Below, piece after piece: positions 57,889 through 64,000 of a DNA stretch of 64,000 nucleotides; the first letter of the stretch is position 1, and each line of letters begins with the position of its first letter. The translations under genes were made by a program, and so were the position numbers. The DNA lies in the NCBI GenBank assembly GCA_030144725.1, contig JASKMD010000008.1, positions 7,207,153 through 7,271,152 of the forward strand. Direction: 5' to 3'. Source of the stretch: Haematococcus lacustris (taxonomy: Eukaryota > Chlorophyta > Chlorophyceae > Chlamydomonadales > Haematococcaceae). The notes under the pieces are model-generated. The model was not told the DNA's origin, made no database searches, and was given only the letters and a program-made list of their open reading frames with translations.

Positions 57889-59798
57889 GCGGGCAGTGAT
57901 AGCCCAGGGCCTGAGCCGTTGCTGGAGGCCTGGGCCAGCGGGCAGCATGTGCGCATCGCACGCAGCGGCGTCATCGAGCAGCGCAGGGTGGACATGCTTA
58001 TAGGTGAGTGCTCCGCAGGTGCTGTGCGTCAGGCTCAGACAAGGTGCTAGTGCAGGCTGCCCCTGGGTGGAGCCAAGGCCGAGACCAAGGCCTGAAACCC
58101 TAGAGGGGGAGGGAGGACAAGCAGCCTGATGACTGACAGTGTAGGTGGTGTGTGAGCCATCATCTTGGTTCATGATTGGGCCAGGTCTACTGTGGTACTG
58201 AGCGCTGTGCTGTCCTTTACACAGGGCAAGGGTCATGTTTGTGTTGTGCAGCTTGTATGGGTTTTGCCTTGGCATCTGAATAGTGCTGGGTTTGTGTTGT
58301 AGCATGTGACAGGATGCATCACTTCGCACTGCTGCAGCACCTTCCAATGCAGTGACCCTGACCCTGACCCTGACCCTGACCCTGACCCTGACCCTGACCC
58401 TGGCCCTGACCCTGACCCTGACCCTGACCCTGACCCTGACCCTGACCCTGACCCTGACCCTGACCCTGACCCTGACCCTAACCCTGACCCTGACCCTGAC
58501 CCTGACCCTGACCCTGACCCTGACCCTGACCCTGACCCTGACCCTGACCCTGACCCTGACCCTGACCCTGACCCTGACCCTGACCCTGACCCTGACCCTG
58601 ACCCTGACCCTGACCCTGACCCTGACCCTGACCCTGACCCTGACCCTGGCCCTGGCCCTGACCCTGACCCTGACCCTGACCCTGACCCTGACCCTGACCC
58701 TGACCCTGACCCTGACCCTGACCCTGACCCTGACCCTGACCCTGACCCTGACCCTGACCCTGACCCTGACCCTGACCCTGGCCCTGACCCTGACCCTGGC
58801 CCTGACCCTGACCCTGACCCTGACCCTGACCCTGACCCTGGCCCTGACCCTGACCCTGACCCTGACCCTGACCCTGACCCTGACCCTGACCCTGACCCTG
58901 GCCCTGGCCCTGACCCTGACCCTGACCCTGACCCTGACCCTGGCCCTGACCCTGACCCTGGCCCTGACCCTGACAATGGCCCTGGCCCTGGCCCTGACCC
59001 TGACCCTGGCCCTGACCCTGACCCTGACCCTGACCCTGACCCTGACCCTGACCCTGACCCTGACCCTGACCCTGACCCTGACTGCTCCTAGGCACCGCCC
59101 TGGAGGCCGACCCCAGCAGTGGCGTACACCTTGTGCTGTGGGGCAGCATGGACCCTGACTCTGACCAGGTTCGCATGACTGTGGGTGTGCCAGCCCGCAC
59201 CTTGGCCAAGCTGGGGCTGCGGGACCTGCCGCCTGATTACGCGCTGCCACTGCAACTCACTGGCAGCCTGGACGCACCGCAGCTGCAGATGACAGGGGTG
59301 TCCACTCGAGTCGGGCAGCTGCTGCTGCGCCAGGCCGTGCTGGCCCACAAGCACCGGGCAGGGCAGCGGGGGCAGCAGCAGGGCGGGGCAGGGAGCCAGC
59401 AGCAGCAACAGCAGCAGAAGGAGGCTGGTGGGGTGGGTGCAAATGCAGGGCAACAGCCAACACGTCATCCTCTGCCAGGCAGTATGAGAGGGGAGGAGGC
59501 ACACTGGGAAAGGAGGGAGGGCCATGACAAGGGCTCAGCGGGTGCTGCCTCCCCTAGGCTAGATCACAACCTGGGTGATGGGGGCGAGGCAGGAGGTGGC
59601 AGCCAGGGGCATGGCTGGGGGCCGCTAGCCCGATTGCGGGCGCTGGGCAGCTGGCTGCTGGATGTGGCCATGCATGTGGCGCCCCCCTCCCGCCACAGCC
59701 TGCAGCACATCGAGGAGCAGCTGGCGCATGATGCGGCCAATGTGCCCCCACTGGAGTTCACATTGCCATGGGAGGAGGCAGAGCAGCACAGGACATGA
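52351..59798 (+). CDS. AsmA/TamB-like (TIC236-type?) protein, full copy
   Basis: Proposed exons 52351-52552, 52669-52816, 52984-53087, an uncertain one near 53300-53460, 53606-54290, 54631 to about 54880, 55268-55413, 55821-55930, 56149-56305, 57713-58003 and 59092-59798 (TGA). The first three join exactly and read SLQPGKVAIADVKLALSGPF, ITLKGVTVHEPPEWGG and LLAVQDVECTGSLWQLYRG, the pattern of beta-strand repeats in AsmA/TamB proteins, whose plastid member TIC236 bridges the envelopes. Later exons have NPVINGGYSAVARDFRIIRY, LRSPDLRLEVREGRLQVNTE, DILGGELEVVGAFSDPHLLW, FGLASINPLLGRVSSLSEG, VVVDPMKLRLAAAPLVTQL and YALPLQLTGSLDAPQLQMTG. It is shorter than TIC236, and exon 8 to 9 do not join in phase as drawn, so an exon edge there is wrong. 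Exon 10 has a Gln run. Family call by pattern only. The first half lies in the right arm, the second half in unique sequence. Confidence 0.6.
54512..54546 (-). pseudogene. tiny Fanzor linker-like relic in intron
   Basis: Minus-strand sequence encodes DGGFANAVVGD, close to DGGLANAVVGE in the Fanzor relic at 56692-57126; the nucleotide match covers about 35 bp. The mirror copy is at 16116-16150. Too short to be sure. Confidence 0.35.
56443..56640 (+). repeat. Fanzor-associated 3' repeat next to RuvC relic
   Basis: Matches 26626-26825 almost base for base, from CAGCACCTTGGCTCTC to GGCATGGAAA, then the two diverge. It lies immediately downstream of the minus-strand Fanzor relic stop (56689-56691). 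The inner motif CCACCTACACTAGAGCCTGA is at 56586-56605. Confidence 0.85.
56689..57126 (-). pseudogene. Fanzor (TnpB-like) C-terminal RuvC-III end, relic
   Basis: The minus-strand frame of 145 codons ends in TAG. A lysine/alanine-rich linker (KRTKAEKAAKPTQPTKGKA) leads to GRWLDRDCNAALNMQRIGES, the DRDxNAAxN motif that carries the last RuvC catalytic aspartate in TnpB and Fanzor, followed by WRPLELCYWPEQGALPAKGK and YPGLGYKRVRDKP. This tail is typical of chlamydomonadalean Fanzor proteins as I remember them. The RuvC-I/II motifs and zinc-finger cysteines were not found upstream (57127-57700), so it is a 5'-truncated relic. It sits in antisense in an intron of the AsmA-like gene. Confidence 0.75.
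58353..59081 (+). repeat. intronic CCCTGA hexamer array (about 120 units)
   Basis: Almost pure (CCCTGA)n, equal to (TCAGGG)n on the other strand, with scattered CCCTGG variants, one CCCTAA (58478-58483) and one ACAATGG interruption near 58973. It ends 11 bp before the acceptor of the last AsmA-like exon. The unit lacks stops in the frames used, so all six-frame ORFs across it are artefacts. Confidence 0.97.
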
Positions 59799-60553
59799 GC
59801 AGCTCAGTGATGGCAGTGGCTGGTCTTGGCAGTGGCTGGTCTAGTGAAATGTTTGGCTGGTCTCGCCCAGCAGGAATGAGCCATCACCTCTTGCGCCAAC
59901 CATAATGCAGGTTCTTAATATCCAACATGCTGTGGGTGGTGTTTGTTTCAACACATTGTGTCGGTGCTTTCCACCTACACTATTGCCTGACCCTATGACA
60001 GGGCTGTGGATACTAAGGAAATGGCATCACAAGCATGCGTTGTTGAACACTGACGTTAGCTTCAGGGGGCCATGTTACTGTGCCTCATGAACCTGTTGCT
60101 GTTGCTGCTACTGCTGTTGGGCTTTGGGAGGGCAGCCGCATATATCCATGGTGGCAGGCTCTGGACAGTACTAGGCTTGTAGGGTGGATGAGCAAAGAAT
60201 TACCACGAACATCCAGGTTGCTGCCAAGGATGTTTTGGTTCGCCCAGATCCCCGTTTGAGCTAGATTGAGCCAATTTGCACTGCACACCTAGACCAATCG
60301 TCTTGATATGTCTGGACATGGCTATTTCATCATGTAATCAAGGTTGTCATAAGATTAAGCATTTGACTAGGCAGCAACAGGGGAATAGAGGCGTGGAGGA
60401 GCAGCTAGATGTAGTTGCACCAATCAAGCAACAAGGGTTATGGCTTGCATGGAGCTATTTGCACATGGAGCCAACCACCACGGGTCGGTTACCTGTGCAT
60501 AGCGCTTGTATCTTGTTTCCCCAGTTGTCTCGTTTGTCTTTGTCAACTTCACT
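59799..60553. other. intergenic, AsmA-like 3' end to TSN start
   Basis: Holds the second Fanzor tail relic (59971-60125). Otherwise no gene recognised. The TSN promoter should lie in 60130-60553; no clear TATA box is seen. Confidence 0.45.
59971..60125 (-). pseudogene. second Fanzor C-terminal relic with 3' motif
   Basis: On the minus strand a degenerate end reads PKAQQQ, an in-frame stop, then QQQQQVHEAQ and TAA (60075-60077), matching the usual Gln-rich Fanzor tail and the AEAQ end of the relic at 56689. Its 3' side carries CCACCTACACTATTGCCTGA at 59971-59990, 82 bp after the stop, compared with 81 bp in the other relic. Confidence 0.55.
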
Positions 60554-63500
60554 ATGGCTGGCTGGTTGCGTGGTACCGTAAAAGAAGTCGTCAGCGGCGA
60601 TACGGTAGTTATTTGCGGAGCGGTCAAGTCAGGCCCGCCTCCTGAGAAGCGCTTGACGCTATCCTCTGTCATTGCACCCAAACTCGTAAGTGCTGCCGCA
60701 TCTGTATAGCAACTGCCAAGCAAGTGGCGATGCGCACTTGGCGTGCTGAAAGCTGCGCAGGCTAAGCGCGATGGCAGTACCAAAGATGAACCCTTTGCGT
60801 GGGCGTCGCGTGAATTCCTCCGCCAAAAGATCATCGGACAGGTACGCAGATCCGCAGCTAGCTTGCACGCAGCTACTATACCTGCAACACAGCATGGCTT
60901 ACGGATAGGCGGTATCGCGATCTGTTACCTACACAGTCAGCTGTCGGAAGGCTAGTCACACGCTGCGCGTGCCAATGCGTGGCTGCAGCAAGTTGTGTTT
61001 AAGACCGACTACGTCGTCGAGCAAATAGGCAATAGGTAAGCGTCCAATGTTCAAGCCTGAGCTCAGAGTGCCCCCAACTGTGCATTGATCACTGACGTTT
61101 CACACAGGGAGTTTGGGAGCATCTTCTTGGAGAAGGAGAACGTGGCATGCAGCCTGGTAGCGGCAGGGCTTGCAAAGGTGACTAGCGTAGGACTGGCATG
61201 ACCACCTGTGTGTTGTCAGAATAGTGTGGACACGCCATCCGCCAAATGCTTATAACCTTGCAGGTCCGTGCGTCTGGCACCCAGCAAAGCCCTTACATAG
61301 AGAGCCTAAGGAAGGCCGAAGAACATGCACAGCTCGCTGGCCTTGGACTCTGGACCAAGGTGAGCTTTGCTACTGGACTGAGCTGTGCTTTGGCTTTTGG
61401 CTTGCATGTATGCCTATACATTCACTGCTAACCCCTTCATGCTTGCAGGATGCTGACGCTCTTGCCAACAGTGTGCGGTCAGTGCCCTTCGACGGAAGTG
61501 AGTTTGCACAGGTGGCATGTTGATGGCTTGCTGGCTGCTTGACATGTTTGCATGTTTACAGACAGTGTTCATTACTGCAGAGAAATGATGCCTGCACCAT
61601 GGTACCTTGGCTTGCCTGCAGGCTTCAGTGCCTCTGCCTTCCTTCAAGCAGCAGGAGGCAAAGGCACAGTCATCACTGGGATTGTGGAAGCTGTTGCCAA
61701 TGGTGGCATGCTTCGCATCACGACCTTGCCTGATTACCAACAAGCCATTGTGGTAAGTGAGTGTCGCGTAAGCTATGACTACTGCATTGCGATGTGCGAA
61801 TGCAACAGGAGTCAGGCGTCAAATGCCTCAATGTCGAGGCAAGCAGCACCTATGCCCCTCTGTGGCGAGCATGGCCAAGGCATGTTGTCAATGATGCAGG
61901 TGTTGTGTGGGGTGCAAGCGCCATCAATGGGCCGCAAGGTAGCCCCTGCCACCGCTAGCGAGAGCGAAGCCACTCCCAGTCCTGCAATGCCCTCAGCGGC
62001 CAGCATCGCTGGCTCCAGCAACGCCGAGCCATTTGCAAGGGAGGCTAAGCAGCTGACTGAGGCGCGTGCACTGAACAGGTCAGCTGGGCAGTAGCTTTGC
62101 TGGGAGGCACGCTGCATGCAGGGCACGGTGTGCTGGATGCTGCTTGCATGATGCCCAAGGAGTGGTGTGGCCACATCATCTAGCCTAGTCTAATGACTCA
62201 ACAGCTATTTCTACAACTACAGGACTTGACAGCTATGTTCGTTAATTGACGCGATTGCGTGCTGCCCCCTGCCCCTGCTAAAGTTGCCAGCTAACGGACT
62301 AGATATTGGCCTGGTGCCAGCAGGGAGGTTCGCCTGGTGTTGGAGGGAGTGGACAAGTACGAGAACCTGTTTGCCACAGTCTACGTGCCTCCAATGCCCA
62401 CGCCCGCTGGCACAGCCAATGGAGCATCAGCTGGCCCAGAAGGCAACCACGTCAATGGCTCCAATGGAGCTGCTCACTCCCAAGACAGCCTAGCTGAACT
62501 TCTGGTGAAAATTGGATATGCCAAGGTGCGCACCTAGCACGTCAACTGCTGGGTCTCAGCCAGTGCTGTGTGTATGCAGCACCATCTAATTGAAGCACAC
62601 AGCTGTATATGCTGCATGTTTAAAAACATCAGCTCTGTCTGGGGCATCTCTTGCTCTCTTCCCGTTGTAGTGTGTTGAGTGGTCTCTCGGCCTAATGACC
62701 TCTGGCAGCAACCGGCTACGCGACCTTGAGAAGGCTGCAAAGGCTGAGCGCCGGGGCATGTGGACCAACTGGGTGCCACCTGTGACCAACCAGGTGCGCT
62801 GCTGGCCGACCCAGTAGTGTTGCGCAGCAGGGGGTGCTGCATCATCTACACAATGAATAGCACAGAGTGCGACAAGGCTCAACAGGCGCAATGTACAGAG
62901 CCAAATGGTGCTCAACTGCTCGTGTTTGCCCACGCAGAACAAGCTGTCTGATACCTTTCATGGCAAGGTTGTGGAGGTGGTCAGCGGAGACTGCTTGGTC
63001 ATCAAAGACATGACCTCAGGCGTGGAGCGCAGGGTCCAGCTGTCAAGGTGCCTCTCCTGGGTCACTGCTGGTCAACCCCTATGCACCATGTGTTGGCTAT
63101 GTTTTTGATGGCCATCACACCTCAGTGCATGCACCACGGCCTTGCTGCAACCATGGCATCGGTCCCTCCGGTCCAGGAGGGACGCCTGTGCTGTGCAAGT
63201 TGATGCCGGTGTCAAGTGCCTTGCCCACTCGCCCTGCTGCGCACCTCCAGCTCACTCACCCAATGCTAATGGGGAAGCGTGAAACAATGGTGTGCAAGAG
63301 TGACAACTGCTTGGTTGACTCCAGGAGTACAGCTGCAAGCCACAGTGTGACCATGGCTTGTATGTCTCAAAGACTGGTGAACAGCTGGATAACGCATGAT
63401 GCTATGATATGCATGACAGAAGCAGCTGCCCATAGCAAAAATGGCATGGCATCTGTTCTGTATAACAAGCCCTGTTTTCTTGTTGTGAAAGAGGCGCTGG

Positions 63501-64000
63501 CTGCCATGCATGTCTTGCTCAGATTTCTCTACGCATGCCTGCCCCACTGCCTATGTAGCTTGAGAGCGCCGCGCATGGGGACCCGCGAGCGCGGCCCTGA
63601 CCCCTGGGCCACAGACGCCAAGGAGTTTCTGCGCAAGAAGCTGATTGGGCGGGAGGTGGACGTGAAGATGGAGTACACCCGCAAGGTGCCCATCACGGGG
63701 CCAGACGCTGGGCCAGGCAATGAGGAGAGATTACTGTCCTTCGGCAACGTAGAGCTGGCGGCAGACAGTAAGGGTGGGGAGGAGGCGCAAAATGTGGCAG
63801 AGATGGTGGTGGCCAGGGGCTTCGCAAACGTCATCAAGCACCGCATGGATGAGGTAGGTGCAGCCTGCCCAGTGCGCCCAACCCCTTAGCTTGATTTGAG
63901 GTCAGCTGTCACATCTGCTTGCTGCCGACAGCTGAATCGGTGACAGAGGTTGATGGCATGGAGTCTGACTTGTCACTGAAACATGTTGAGGGAAATAGGC
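60554..64000 (+). CDS. TSN: Tudor-SN (p100/SND1) staphylococcal-nuclease protein, 5' part
   Basis: RNA-binding protein with repeated staphylococcal nuclease-like domains and a Tudor domain, found in RNA silencing and stress-granule complexes. Twelve exons: 60554-60685, 60761-60841, 60989-61035, 61108-61177, 61264-61359, 61449-61497, 61622-61752, 61900-62078, 62324-62525, 62671-62793, 62938-63047 and 63559-63853. Most junctions were checked in phase. SN1 begins MAGWLRGTVKEVVSGDTVVI and includes DEPFAWASREFLRQKIIGQ and LEKENVACSLVAAGLAKVRA. SN2 has TVITGIVEAVANGGMLRIT and EPFAREAKQLTEARALNREV. A Gly/Ser/Asn-rich insert (GPEGNHVNGSNGAAHS) interrupts SN2. SN3 starts LSDTFHGKVVEVVSGDCLVI and reaches DPWATDAKEFLRKKLIGREV and VEMVVARGFANVIKHR-like sequence. 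The gene continues beyond the window; the Tudor domain is not included. Confidence 0.93.

Noticed and set aside
58353..59081. True telomere
   Set aside because: The unit is CCCTGA rather than a known algal telomere repeat, and unique exons continue on both sides.
58233..59250. ORFs encoding long Asp-Pro, Thr-Leu, Arg-Val or Gly-Ser repeats
   Set aside because: Translations of the CCCTGA array in different frames. The array lies in an intron between two well-supported exons.

Overview
This is nuclear DNA of a eukaryote, almost certainly a chlamydomonadalean green alga. The genes are GC-rich and cut by many short GT-AG introns, the proteins have plant/algal relatives, and hexamer repeats (GGGCTG, CCCTGA) are abundant. 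The transposon proteins look like families I associate with Haematococcus lacustris. That species call is inference from memory, not a search result.

Left flank (1-15877): a four-helix membrane protein; a complete hAT-like element (A); mitochondrial COX6B on the minus strand; a small acidic-tailed protein; an SNM1/DCLRE1-type DNA cross-link repair nuclease; and a head-to-head pair of RNA polymerase II genes, TBP (minus) and RPB9 (plus), 259 bp apart. A run of 500 Ns lies at 14916-15415.

Centre (15878-54784): one giant imperfect palindrome. The left arm is 15878-31826, the unique spacer 31827-33755 and the right arm 33756-54784. Paired positions sum to 70662 in the outer part, 69229/69241 further in and 65582 at the centre. 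The steps are explained by three events: a 3652-bp transposon (F) plus its 7-bp duplication present only in the right arm; 1433 bp of transposon D missing from the left arm; and a 12-bp difference in a GGGCTG repeat. Each arm carries a tRNA-Leu(CAG) gene, a plastid-type gene of unknown function, a Fanzor/TnpB-like ORF next to a truncated hAT transposase, nested hAT-type elements (B, C, E1, E2), and the start of an AsmA/TamB-like gene. The left copy of that last gene is cut off at the arm boundary. The right copy runs on into unique sequence.

Right flank (54785-64000): the rest of the AsmA/TamB-like gene, with a Fanzor RuvC-end relic in one intron and about 730 bp of CCCTGA hexamers in another; a second Fanzor tail relic; and the first 12 exons of Tudor-SN (TSN), which runs off the window.

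Five elements with three different terminal sequences (A, B, E1, E2, F) all begin 5'-TCRGG and are flanked by perfect 7-bp target duplications. The palindrome may be a true recent inverted duplication or two haplotypes joined in assembly, and the sequence alone cannot decide. The host genes are unrelated housekeeping functions (respiration, repair, transcription, plastid biogenesis, RNA metabolism), not an operon.
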